Shown here: positions 53,061 through 64,000 of the stretch, piece after piece
Position numbering within the stretch: the stretch's first letter is position 1
Layout: the number at the start of each line of letters is the position of its first letter
The notes under the pieces: model-generated
The model's database searches: none
Told to the model about the DNA's origin: nothing
The model's input: only the letters and a program-made list of their open reading frames with translations
Program-made: the position numbers and the translations under genes
Assembly (NCBI GenBank): GCA_000320545.1
Contig: ADNK01000260.1
Location: forward strand, 36,001-100,000
From: Bigelowiella natans CCMP2755
Taxonomy: Eukaryota > Cercozoa > Chlorarachniophyceae
Direction: 5' to 3'
DNA length: 64,000 nucleotides

Positions 53061-53884
53061 GCTGCTGCATCGTCAACACGGCTCTGCTCTCTACTACCTA
53101 GGAAGAAGGGCTACTACCTGGGAAAGTTTCCGACCGATTCTATCCACTATCGAAAAGGAGAGTGCCAGTCCTGGTCGTGTTGTAATCATCAGCAGTAATA
53201 CTAGTACTTGTGACAGTTTAGGAAGAGAGCAGCTCTGACGATTTTCCCTCCTTCACCGCTTTATCTGTCTCTTCCACACACAGCTACCACAACAACAACA
53301 ACAACAACTACTACTACTACTGCCTACTGCTCTATTACCAGGAAGTTCTGCAGCTGTAGCAATGAACACTGCAGTATAATCCGAATTTGTGAAGATCTTT
53401 TGTTTATATTAGGCAGTAAGTAAGTAAGTAAGTAAGTTGTACGGGACCAAACATCATTGTAAACGAATTAGTCCATCATCATCATCATCGTTATCATACA
53501 ATCAAATACAACCTATCTTAACACCAGTATTTGTGTGTGTGCCTCCTCCTCCTCCTCTTCTTCTTCTTCTTCTTCTTCTTCTTTTCGCACTACTACCACT
53601 GCGCATTATACCTCATTATTATCGCAAACATTGCCCTTGTCGTGGTATGTGAGCATAGTAGTCATCAGTACCAAACCTAGCCGTAACATAAGGAAGGAGG
53701 AAAGGAAGGAGATTAATGATGCTGAAGATATTTATTATTATTATTATTATCAACAGTACCACTAACGATAACTACTGCTGCTACTGCTACAACTTTAGGA
53801 AAGAGAGCATATGGAAATTAGGACCAAAGTTACCATAGAACAATGATGCTGCCTTACGCTAATCAGCAATGTACACGTGCGGAT

Positions 53885-53942
<58 letters not shown>

Positions 53943-54153
53943 ATACATATGTTATGTGTGTATTATTGTGTTGGCCAAACCATAGTAGCAGAAACCATTC
54001 GCAAACCAGAGGGTCCAAAGACACTAAAGATGATCACGACGATGACGTTTAATACATGGGTAGGGAAATACAAACAAACTTTGGAGAGAAAAACATTTCA
54101 TGAGACAGACGGGGATTTCGAACAGAAAACGGGAGGAGTATTAGTAGTGACAA

Positions 54154-54188
<35 letters not shown>

Positions 54189-54883
54189 CCATCGTGAGCC
54201 GCTGCCAAGATGGATTAAATAGGATGATCTTCATCACTTCTAGTGGACTAGGCTTTATCATCTACATAACAGTGGTTGTGAGATGGTGATAATGATAATG
54301 ATGATGATGATGATGATGAAAACGATAAGAGGCTACTATCACAACATGATAGTGACGGATGCTATCGATGATCTCATTGACTACAGTGTTGATTACATCG
54401 TCCAAAGGCTTGATTTGTCCCTCTGGAAGGTGACATCCATTTTGCTGTGCAACTTCCTCAAGAACCTTTGTTGATAATGACCACAATTCTCACACTCACT
54501 ACCACTGAATTAAAACAGCAGCTTGAGAATAGCAATCGACCTCCGTTGCCTTCTCCATTTGGCCCGATATGAGGTAGAATCTAGGACTTTCAGGTATGAA
54601 TTGAATAGCGACAAATACCAGGAGGAGAGGTGCGGCAGAGATGACTAGTAGCCATCTCCAGCCCAGTGTTGGTATAATTGCCCAAGCAAGAGCTGCCTCA
54701 AGCACTGTTCCCAAAGACCACCACCCCATCATGATACTTGCCCATCTAGTATTGAGTGGGTGAGTGCAGGGTTAGGCAGGAAGAAAGAGAGAAAGAAAAT
54801 CGAAGAAGAAAACAACACCATCAATATAAATAAAGATGCTCATTTGATGACATAATCATAATTAAGTCGCAGTCTTTACAAGG

Positions 54884-54919
<36 letters not shown>

Positions 54920-55055
54920 GTGGGAACGTGAGCACACACCTTCCTCTATCTGTGGTTGGAATAAACTCAAAGAAATATGTCCACGACACACCAAAACCAC
55001 CAAGTCCAAATCCCACCATAGCCCGTGCAAACAGAATTGTTCCGTAGTTTGGACT

Positions 55056-55092
<37 letters not shown>

Positions 55093-55480
55093 CAGATCAG
55101 CAGTGTCAGTTAGTGAGGAAGCTTCGAGGAGGCGGAGGAGGAGGATAGTGAGAGAAAGCAACCTATATGCGAGCAACACTCGTACAAACACAGGAAGAGA
55201 AAGAGAGGGAGAGAGAGAGAGATAGGAGCGCAGAATTGTATCACCTGACGGCACTGAAAATAGAAAAGACGAATACGAAGGCACAGTCGTAGCACAGAGC
55301 CTTCCATCTACCATACCTTTACATTGGTAGACATTGGTCATATTCACAATAAGAGCTCGTTAGTAATTAGTTGTTAAAGCTCAACGCGTTTTGTTTAACA
55401 ATACTAATGAATGTATTATAGTAGGTATACATATGGATGATTATCCAAATATTTATCATCATAAACTCCTCCTCCTTCTC

Positions 55481-55516
<36 letters not shown>

Positions 55517-55617
55517 TTACTACCTGTCGGCAAGTATTCCCCAGAAATATGTTCCGAACAACATCCCAAAGAAAACGACTGTCGTTAACAGACTAAGTTT
55601 GGCGTTGTCTACGTTCC

Positions 55618-55657
<40 letters not shown>

Positions 55658-56166
55658 ATGAAGAAGAAGAAACACCAAATAGTTTAGAACCCACCACCAC
55701 CATCATCGTCATCACCACCATCATCAACATCGGTGTGGTCTAGCGATTGTTATCACACTACAATGATCTTGGTAGCATGCAGCAGTCAGTCTCCTTACCA
55801 TTCACACTTAACCGCTGGGCCAAGGAAGGACAGCATCATCATCTGACGATCACACGTGATAATAATGATGATGATAGGGTGTTGGCTATAGAGATGCTAA
55901 TTTCTTAATCAAAACAACACGTAGCACCTCCATAGCATCTGCAGCTACGAAAAAACCAGTAATGGCTGCCTAAGCAATGAGAACAAGTAGCAAAGTAAGA
56001 GGAGGAGGTGGAAGCTCAAGAAACGAATTTGATCCAAGTTGTGGCAATTGGCTGTATACATGTTGACGACAACGGTCAATAGTGGTAATAGTAGCATCGT
56101 TGCGACTATATTCGATCGTCGTATCTCAAGATATCCGATATGTGTAAGATGACACTCACACAAACA

Positions 56167-56213
<47 letters not shown>

Positions 56214-56559
56214 CACGTATGTATATCTATATCTACATCTATATCTATACATCTGTGTGTATGTGTATGACATGATATTGAAACAGAGTCCAAATATGAA
56301 TAAATATATACAAGTTTATTTTTCCAAAAAATTTCAACATTTTATACACAACGATTCGTATTCATAGTTGAAATGAAGTATGTGATACATGTATACATAT
56401 AACACGTATAAATACACATATTCATAACATGCATTCAAGCGCAGCATCAAGTGTAAATGTTTAATTACTGACGAGTTTCATTTGTGCTTTGCCAAAACCG
56501 ATAGAATTTATGGCTTCCTCCATGGGGATCTTTCTCCCTCCTTGAGAATCATTTACCAT
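51751..56559 (-). CDS. MFS transporter, SV2/SVOP-like
   Basis: Exons on the minus strand follow the SVOP order. In sequence: EEAINSIGFGKAQ (N-terminal signature), FFVAADAMEV, MMMLSFLGPAVKCEW, LSLLTTVVFFGMLFGTYFWG, ILADR, FARAMVGFGLGGFGVSWTYF, EFIPTTDR, GWWSLGTVLEAALAWAIIPT, LGWRWLLVISAAPLLLVFVA, FIPESPRFYLISGQMEKA, STKVLEEVAQQNG, ALLFGGTAVFIIVLMPLDGQ, LYTPEVYPTDIRGTAFGYAN and RIGGMLCPFAAQDLF. A cytosolic tail rich in Asn/Glu ends near 51751. Twelve membrane segments are expected. SVOP-type proteins sit in vesicle or plasma membranes; the substrate cannot be told. The start ATG is probably at 56557-56559 (MVNDSQGGRKIPMEEA). Introns are long and full of microsatellites, and several exon edges are approximate. 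Confidence 0.85.
53007..56210. repeat. Microsatellite cluster in transporter introns
   Basis: Introns contain (TGC)n at about 53029-53061, (CAA)n near 53289, (TTC)n at about 53558-53584, (AT)n then (GT)n at about 53888-53942, (GTA)n at about 54157-54187, (GAT)n at about 54290-54318, (TTA)n at about 54888-54919, (GTA)n at about 55055-55092, (CTA)n at about 55481-55517, (TAG)n at about 55619-55657 and (CA)n at about 56165-56207. Confidence 0.9.
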
Positions 56560-57090
56560 AATTTCCCCTTCAAGGCCTTGTTATCCCACAGACTGCAGAA
56601 TGAAACTCAAGCACAATGGAGTAGATCTAGCTTAAAAAAGAGTGTTTGCTTCCGCGCGCTGTGGAAACTGATGTTGACATAGAGACAGATATAGAACGAC
56701 ATCAATTTAGCCTAGTCGTTAAAAGAAAATACAGGTAATTATTTGATTGTGTAAAAGTTGTCGAAGGAAATTCGTTCTTTCCATGCGACAGTAGCTGGAT
56801 AATATGTTCCTTACCTAATCCAAGGCGACTCCAGAGTTCACTTCCATCAGATCCGAATCATCGTGGTCTCTCTTCCAAATGTGTGCTCGTGGAATTCCGA
56901 TTTTTCTTTGAACGGAGGGGATTTATTACCAGCGACAATCCATAGGGAACTCGCTTAAGAAATCATAGCGTGTGTGCCTTGATATCTCCCCCTCCCCTGT
57001 CAAGGAGCAGGCTTTGTTTAGCACTTGATTACTCGATCAGTGCAATTTTCTTAGAAGCAACGAAGGTGGTGAGGCGTAGGGCGAGTGAAA
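56560..57090. promoter_or_regulatory. Divergent intergenic region
   Basis: This lies between the 5' ends of the transporter (-) and the giant SH3 gene (+). No repeats, no CTAG island, no motif I would defend. Confidence 0.35.
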
Positions 57091-57749
57091 ATGTCGTTTG
57101 AGGTAAAGGCGCTCTACGAATTCAACCCAAATGGGGAAAATCAGCTTGCTCTGAAGGTTGTGAAGCAGCTCTGACTGCAATTTAGATAGCTGTCGAATCA
57201 AATTCTAGTTGCTATCATTTCCATTTCATTTACATTTTTCCAATCTTGGTCGAAGTCTCTTGATTTTTGATCGGAATCATATTTGTTAATTATCTAAAAG
57301 CCAAAATGTTACATTTGACGTATGATGAGTAGGCCGGAGATGTGGTTGAAGTTGTGGACTCATCGAACAAGGACTGGTGGTTTGGGAAAGCCTCTGGAAA
57401 CCAGGTATAGTTCCTATGAAACAGAGATGGCATCCAGACCAGATCCACACCATATCCGTGTTCGTGTCGTAGTGTGTGCGTGCTGCGAATGTTTGTTTTC
57501 TTGCACTACTTGTGCGTTTGCGTGTCTGTGCCATTCTTTTTTAACACCAAAAAAATCTTCTTCAGGGCTACTTTCCTGCAAATTTCGTGCAGAAGTTGAA
57601 CACAACAGGAGATGATGAACAGAAAGCGGTAGTAAATTTGATAAACCACGAACATTGAAACGTTAGTACAGTAATAATCCTCTCCAAAAACAAACCATTG
57701 CATCAGCGCGAGAGGGCAGAAGCAGAATCAAGAGCCGCCGCGGAAGCCC

Positions 57750-57786
<37 letters not shown>

Positions 57787-60700
57787 AGAAGCACGAAGGA
57801 AGAAGGAGGAGGAAGCCAGACTTAAAGCTGAGCAGGAGGAAGCTGAGAGGAGGAGGATGGCGGCAGCAGAGGAAGAAGCAAAACGGAGAGCTGCAATAGC
57901 TGAACAGGCCAGAAAAGAAGCAGAAGAGCAGCGGAAGATACAAGAAGAGGCTGAAAGGCAGAGGAAACAAGAAGAAGAACAACAAGCAGCAGCTAGAGAA
58001 CAGGAGTTAGCAACAGCAGCAGAGAATTCTGCTGGCGATGAAAGAGACTCTGAAGAAGTCATCGGACGAGTCAAGGCATTGTAAGCTTGCCACTTTAATC
58101 CATTCCCCACAAAGAATTAAACAACCACTCTTCATATTGCGCCTCCTTTCCTTCCTCTTCTCTAGTCTGGGAATTCAATTTGTTACTACGAATAATAGGT
58201 ACGACTGCCCTGGCGTAAAGGAAGAATCTCGTTTAAATCTTACCGAAGGAGATATAATTAATCTTTACAACGACACTGATGAATCTTGGTGGTACGGAGA
58301 GCTGAATGGAGATGTTGGGTCAGTTAAAAATAATGATGATGATGATGATGATGATGATGATAATTATCCTCGTTCCTAGGGAATCATATTTTAGTTTTGA
58401 CTGTGTCATCTCAAGTAATAATGAACATTCACACAGATACTTTCCGGCCAATTATGTTGAGAGGGTAGTAGTGGATCCTAAAGATGATGATCCAACACCA
58501 CCGACTCCTAGCGTCCCTTCCTCCGCAAGCAGCAAGCCTGCAGATGTGCCTAATATAGACAGGGTGGTCAGCGGCGAGGCTAAGATCACGACATTGGACC
58601 TACAATCATCACTCGCTACTGACCCATCATCATTATCATCATCGAATGAGAAGAAACAACTTAAAAACGAGGTGGGAGCTGAGGCCCTTCAGGTGGACGT
58701 ATCACCTACTTGTGCAGCGAATGAGGTGTCGGGTAACTACGTCATGGAAGGCAAGCTTCCCCTCGGAAGCTACTTATTTGCTCAAGAGCTTTTGATCGAT
58801 CAGCAACGATCTGCTCATGTTACTGCACTACCAGCACGGCCTGTGACTGGTGTATTCGCAGATTCGATCAGTGGGGTTGGAATAGCGTTCTCTACTATGG
58901 TGCAATACTGCCGTGGATGGTTCTCAAGTTTCTCTCTCGTCAACTTCCAGAAAGTAGAAACTTTGCGGAATTCGTTCACACGATCGCACTCCATCAGCAC
59001 AAAGCTTCCCGTGCATGCAGCCAATGATGCAATACTGCACAATTACCTAACACAACTTTGTAATCGAATCAACGAAATGCACGATAATGACACCTTATTT
59101 GTTCCTGGAGTACTCGCTGTGCCTGCAGTTGAGAAGAAAGGAACACAGCAAAATGGGTACCCATATATCATCGTGCTGCACCGAAAAGCGCGGCGCGTGA
59201 AAGTCGGTATCGTCAATACATCTATGTGTGGAAACGAGTATCACCCTATATCAATGAGGCTGGGTTCCCGTCCATGTGTCAAAAATGGCATTTACATCGG
59301 GGAGTGCGAGCTTGAGAAGGTGGTAGATTCGTCATGGTGGTTCTTCATGACTCGATTAGCAGTTTATTCAGATACCAAGGACCCTGGCCGAGTTTTGTAC
59401 GAGCAGCTTCTTCCTTTCTTTAGTGAGGAGCCAATCTCAAGAACCCTGAGTCGCAATCAGGACGAGAAGGACTATGGAAAGTACACTCATTACTACCCTG
59501 CCCCGATCGGTGGTGATCGTTCTCAAGTACACTGTGTGTGTGAGGCTGTACGGTTGGCCCTGTGCATGACAGGGCTGCAACCTGTCCACGCCAATCACGT
59601 GTCGGTGTGCCTTCGCTGGCAAATGGCAAGGCTCGCAAGTTATGAAGTCAACGCTGGGGAGCCATGCACGACGGACCAACTCGAATTTGCTAGGAGAGCT
59701 ACGAAATTTGCGGCTCGTGAGCTCGCTTCCAACGCTAGAAGGCCTGACACACTTTTGAGTTGGAAGCACATGCGTTGGATGGAGCAACTGTGCAAGTTCA
59801 CCATAGAAGCTACCCCGGCACTCAACACCATTAATCAGTCGTCAGTCCCGCCAAAACTGGAGCTCGGGAAGGGGGGGCGAGATGCGGAGGCTAGTGCTGT
59901 ACGCTCAAATCCGAACTCTCCTACTACAGCTTCTGCTGCTGAAGCAAAAAACGACGACGACAAGGAAGCAGCACCTGTTCTACCAGGCATGGATAATAGC
60001 CCCAATGTGGAAGTAGTGCTTGAGCCACCGCCTCCAGGAAAGCTGAGGTTCACAACGCTGCCCTTCTTCGACAGGTTGAGAACGGACAATGGTTATATGG
60101 GTTCGGTGGAGAATCTTGCTGGACCTGCTGAACTTGTACCTATTTTCCGACCAGTGGAGCTTACCCTCGTCCCTAATCACACTGACACTTTCAACGAGAT
60201 TGCCAACGCAATGCGGCATGCAGACCACCTTTGTATGCTGCTCGAGTTCCAGGCTGACACGCTCAAAAACACGTTTGTCATCAGGACAGCTTTGATTCAG
60301 CACCTATTCACCACCGTGATCTCATTGCCTCTACCACGAAATCATCCTAAAAGAGGACAATGCATGTGGGCGCAACCGATTCGGTACGAGACCCAAGTGG
60401 ATATATTGAGGCTAACCCACCGCCTCTCGCAACACTTTGCGGCTGCTTCAATGTCTCTTCGGGTTACACGGAGCTTTGACGCAGCGAGAATACTTACTTT
60501 CGCTGCCATGGCCACTGTAGCAGATGCTGTGATGAGGATGGTGGCTTTGGACATCCCATCATTGATGTGTGTTCATTTTGCAGGTTTGGCACCGACCACC
60601 CCACGATTTTTCATCCAGCCATTTGGCATTGACATGGGGCCCTTCGAGCATGAAAGCGTGGCTATGCAAATGAGCACGCCTGACCTGGTTACTACACGCA

Positions 60701-63259
60701 CACGAGTCCTTGACTACTTCCGTGGTCTCGGTCGTGAGGTGAAGAACGACCACATGCTGTTCAACTTTGAAACTACTATGTCTGTTACGAAAGCAGAGGA
60801 ACGACTTATCGAGCAACTATGCTGGGAGATTGGCTTTCCAGGAGAATTAGATCCCAACATTAGACCGCAATATCTCGTTGGCAGTGAAAACTACCCTGAA
60901 GTGCTTGACGCGTATCCTGAGCTTGCATATTATCGAGATATTGTGTTTATGTTCAAGTATATGATGACCCCCACGCACTCAGCATTACCTGAGATTCGTA
61001 GATGGAGGCAAAAGGACGCGCGTTTGAAGTGGAATTTCGACCCAACTAAAAGAGAATTTATAGTTAAGGGATTTAAACGCAGCCTTCGTTGCGTAGGAAT
61101 TGTAGAGGAGGAAAAGGAGCGCAGGATGAACGAGGAGAAAGAGAGGCAGAAGCGCAAAGAAAAGAAGGGCGTGTTCTCCGCTATCACGGCAGCACTGTTT
61201 GGCGTGAAATACAAGGGATCTCCGAGTGGTGCCGACGCTGGAAACATCCTTGGCGTGGATGTTGTGGACGAAGAAGATATCCTTCACATCAAAACGCTAC
61301 CAACATTCAATGGACGCCTCTCACAGCGCGACTCGGAACTGTTCCTATCGTATCTTACCGTCCCTTATCTGAGAATCCCACTTCTACTGAACTTCTTCGC
61401 ACATCCTGGAAGGTTCAAGGCCCTGGCTGAGCCACAATTGCAAGCTGTGATGGACGCAGTCTTGTACGAGCCTGACTTATGGCAGGAACATGACACAAAG
61501 GATATACCTAACGAGATACCTACCTATCTGGAAAATCGTCAGTTCTTGGCCACTCCAAACGGCTTACTCTTCAACGAGCTGCAGAGGTCAGCACATGGTT
61601 TGATGAAGTCTCTCAGCGATCTCTTAGAGTTAGCTCTTGAGATGGATACGGGAAGATATCTGGAATCTACTGGACCGATCATCCTTTACGTTACCCGTAC
61701 ACTCGTGCGGGTGGAGGGTTTCATGTTATATCTAATCAAACACCATGAATGGGACAAGACGTGTGTAAACGGAACTGGCTACGAAAGCTTTGTGCGGGGG
61801 TTAGAGATTAACGAACAGCAGTATCAGCAGCTAAAAAGCAAACGGAATGAGCTGAGAGAGGTGCTTAGCGAGCAGGTGTTCCCTATGATAGAGCGATGGT
61901 GTGCGTTATCTATCAAGGAGAACAAGGTCCATACTGCATGCATCCTCCACGCACATCTGGCTTACCTGTACTTACACATTCCTTTCGAAGAGCTAGATAA
62001 GCAAGTCGTTGGCACGTTACTTTCTAGCGGCATCTTCCTCACCACGCGCTACCGTTATCGGCTTGCAGCAAGGAAGGGAGAGGTGGTGAAGAGAATTCCT
62101 GAGTCTCAATGGGAGGAAAAGGAGCGCAAAAAGGGTGAATCTGGCACCGAAGCACTCGTAGGTGGTACGTACGCAGGGCTGCTAATCCCTGACACAGAGA
62201 TGTTCTCGTTGTTTCAAGCCAAGAGATCTGATTGCATGAGGTGGCTCCAGGACCATGCTGAGGAGGCAGATGAGGTATTTGAGACTGTGGTACGCATTGT
62301 GACTTTCACAGGTGAAGTTGGTGATAACAAGCCTATTGCTGTCCGAAAGTGGCGGAATCTGGACGGATGGAGATGCCGGGGCCGCTTCATTCCTGATATG
62401 AAACGACGGAACGCAGAAGAACAGAAAGCAGCTGAGGAGGGGAGGTTGAAGAGGCGTGCTGCTATGGTTGAGGACACGGAGATTAACCTGCAACTGATGT
62501 CATTGACCTTAAAGAACAACACTCTCAAGCTTCTACCTGACGAGATAGCCAACCACAAAGACTTCAAGCAAATTCTGGGAGCTGCGTCCAAGCAAGCTCA
62601 ATGTGCCCCTGTGAAGACAACGCTGCATCGTATGTGGGTACGATTAGTGGGAAGGAGGCATGATGTCAAATTCTGGCGCACAGACAGCCGAAATATGAGA
62701 GATAGGTACCGTGCTCAGGGCAGGGACCTTCTATTTCCCTACACACGTACATATCCGTCGGCCTTGGAGAGCCACGAACGTTGGATAGAGGAGGTGCTTG
62801 AGACGGTATTAGATACCTTCCCCTCCCTTCGAAATAGCAACGATGGATTGCCAAAGAGCTTGTATATTAGAAATAAGCCTCTAAGGGCAAATTCATACGT
62901 AGCAACTCTTGGCGGATATATCGAGAAAGACACGATCGTGCCTGACGAAATGCACAAGCCCAAAAAAGGCGAAAAACAGCGAATGAAGAGACTTGTTATC
63001 TGCAAATCCTTAAAGGAGATAGTGGTGTATCGTAAGACAAAAGTTGTCCACGTATACAACGTCGAAGAACATGGGCGCGTATTCTACCGATACCAAGTTT
63101 TCTCATCTGATAGCCGTTTTAGCTATAGGGCAATGGCACCTCGTCGCCACCCGAGAGCCCCTTGGAATCTACCAGAGAGGTTTGCCTCTAGCATGGCAGA
63201 TTCCTATAAGCTATTTGACACTCCGAAACCCTCCCTCGTCATCACGAGGTACGTAGTGC

Positions 63260-63296
<37 letters not shown>

Positions 63297-64000
63297 CAAC
63301 CAATTCATTATCATATTTTTGGTGACTACTCACCATGCTTGTCATATCTTATTTCTCAAAAGTTCTTTTTGTTTTACCTGGACTGTACTTTGCGAAGTTG
63401 TAGAAATGTCTGACTGTTGTTTGTTGTAGAAACTTCGGCGATTCTAAGGACTCAAGACAGTCTTTCTTGCCGTCCCTCTACCTTTACGGCTTAATACCGC
63501 ATTGTCTCGTAAATAAATACACATTTTGGAGGAACAAATGGGACGATTCCATCACAGGCTACATGAAACCTGGAGCAAGAGCCTCTGTCCAAACACCAAC
63601 AGTCTTACAAATTAGGCTAGTAAAAATGGAGACGTTTTATAGTTCAGCATTGGTAACTCGTGTACCTGAAGCACAGAGCACGGCACTACCAAACTACATG
63701 GTAGGAAAGCTTGAGATGAAAGCCTACCACGACCACTTGAACAAGATGGAAAAAGAACATGGCCTTGTGCTGCTTGATCTTCTAAATGCACGTCCAGGAA
63801 CTATTCAGGCCGAACTTGCAGAGTTTGCGGTGCGGTACGAAGACCTCTCATTCGTGCTCGCCTGGACAGACAGCTCTCCAGATGCTGACGGCGATCTCTG
63901 CACGATAGATCTTATTGAATTCCCCCGCTTACAGATGAGTTTTGGTGCACGAATAGACTCTTCGGGGTCCATTCGTCTATGGTCAACTGATCATTCAGGG
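57091..64000 (+). CDS. Giant protein with two SH3 domains, 3' end outside window
   Basis: ATG 57091 opens the first SH3 domain, split over three exons: FEVKALYEFNPNGENQLALK, AGDVVEVVDSSNKDWWFGKA, GYFPANFVQKL. A charged coiled coil with a polyalanine run (GCA repeats, about 57745-57780) follows. The second SH3 domain is RVKALYDCPGVKEESRLNLT, GDIINLYNDTDESWWYGELN, YFPANYVERV. After that comes a single intron-free exon of about 4.8 kb (about 58438-63250) encoding roughly 1,600 residues. Its blocks include YLRIPLLLNFFAHPGRFKAL, LQAVMDAVLYEPDLW, FLATPNGLLFNELQRSAHGL and GPIILYVTRTLVRVEGF. The next exon (from 63430) begins NFGDSKDSRQSFLPSLYLYG and is open to the window edge. The large region recalls very large uncharacterised protist proteins (possibly the DUF3638-type group), but I cannot confirm this. 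SH3 domains suggest binding to Pro-rich partners. Confidence 0.75.
63259..63292. repeat. (CAT)n microsatellite in an intron
   Basis: About ten ATC/CAT units lie just after the donor of the intron that follows the giant exon of the SH3 gene. Confidence 0.9.

Noticed and set aside
54967..55347. Long minus-strand frame of 126 codons
   Set aside because: Only about 20 residues coincide with a transporter exon, and that in another frame; the rest is leucine from trinucleotide repeats.
57703..58110. Minus-strand frame of 135 codons
   Set aside because: Mirror of the polyalanine and charged coiled-coil exon of the giant SH3 gene.

Overview
This window is nuclear DNA of a eukaryote: nearly every gene is broken by GT-AG introns, many only about 50-120 bases long, and there are no operons, rRNA or tRNA genes that I could find. 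The gene set (kinesin-12, cyclase-associated protein, a type I PIP kinase, a CDKAL1-type tRNA methylthiotransferase, an animal/protist-type GMP reductase and an SV2/SVOP-like transporter) fits a unicellular eukaryote. A nuclear TilS-type tRNA(Ile)-lysidine synthetase has a signal-peptide-like N-terminus followed by a basic, Ser/Thr-rich stretch. That suggests a complex (secondary) plastid, for example a chlorarachniophyte or another alga with such a plastid. The organism assignment is inference, not proof.

Layout. 1-189: 3' end of a plus-strand gene. 1680-5512 (-): protein with two C3Hc3H zinc fingers and a Tudor-like segment. 6490-11369 (+): kinesin-12. 12551-14294 (-): GMP reductase. 14724-15112 (+): doubtful small gene. 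15397-17385 (+): cyclase-associated protein. 18653-20627 (-): TilS. 22082-23209 (-): C2H2 zinc-finger protein. 23445-24841 (-): Pro/Ser-rich gene with a duplicated exon. 25350-27450 (+): HDHD5/CECR5-type HAD protein. 27838-30038 (-): PIP 5-kinase. 30677-34339 (+): Zn2Cys6 plus PAS regulator. 35931-39124 (-): protein of tandem SH3-like units. 39695-46152 (+): CDKAL1-like enzyme. 46968-47654 (-): small orphan. 48135-50369 (+): CobW-type GTPase. 51751-56559 (-): MFS transporter. 57091 to beyond the window end (+): giant protein with two SH3 domains.

Genes mostly alternate in strand. Divergent (5'-5') gaps look ordinary. Gaps at gene 3' ends (190-1679, 11370-12550, 17386-18652, 20900-22081, 27451-27837, 34340-35930, 46153-46967, 50370-51750) hold an unusual sequence type crowded with self-complementary tetramers (CTAG, CATG, GATC, GTAC) and their tandem doublings. 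One such island contains a decayed copy of part of the neighbouring gene, and another contains an internal duplication. In both, one copy differs from the other by short insertions that carry these palindromes. This is the most unusual signal in the window. The second theme is the mass of microsatellites inflating introns from about 40 to 56 kb, in the CDKAL1-like and transporter genes.

The genes do not form an evident pathway; they are a mixed set of housekeeping, cytoskeletal, signalling and regulatory functions. All exon structures below were traced by eye from reading frames and splice signals, with no transcript evidence.
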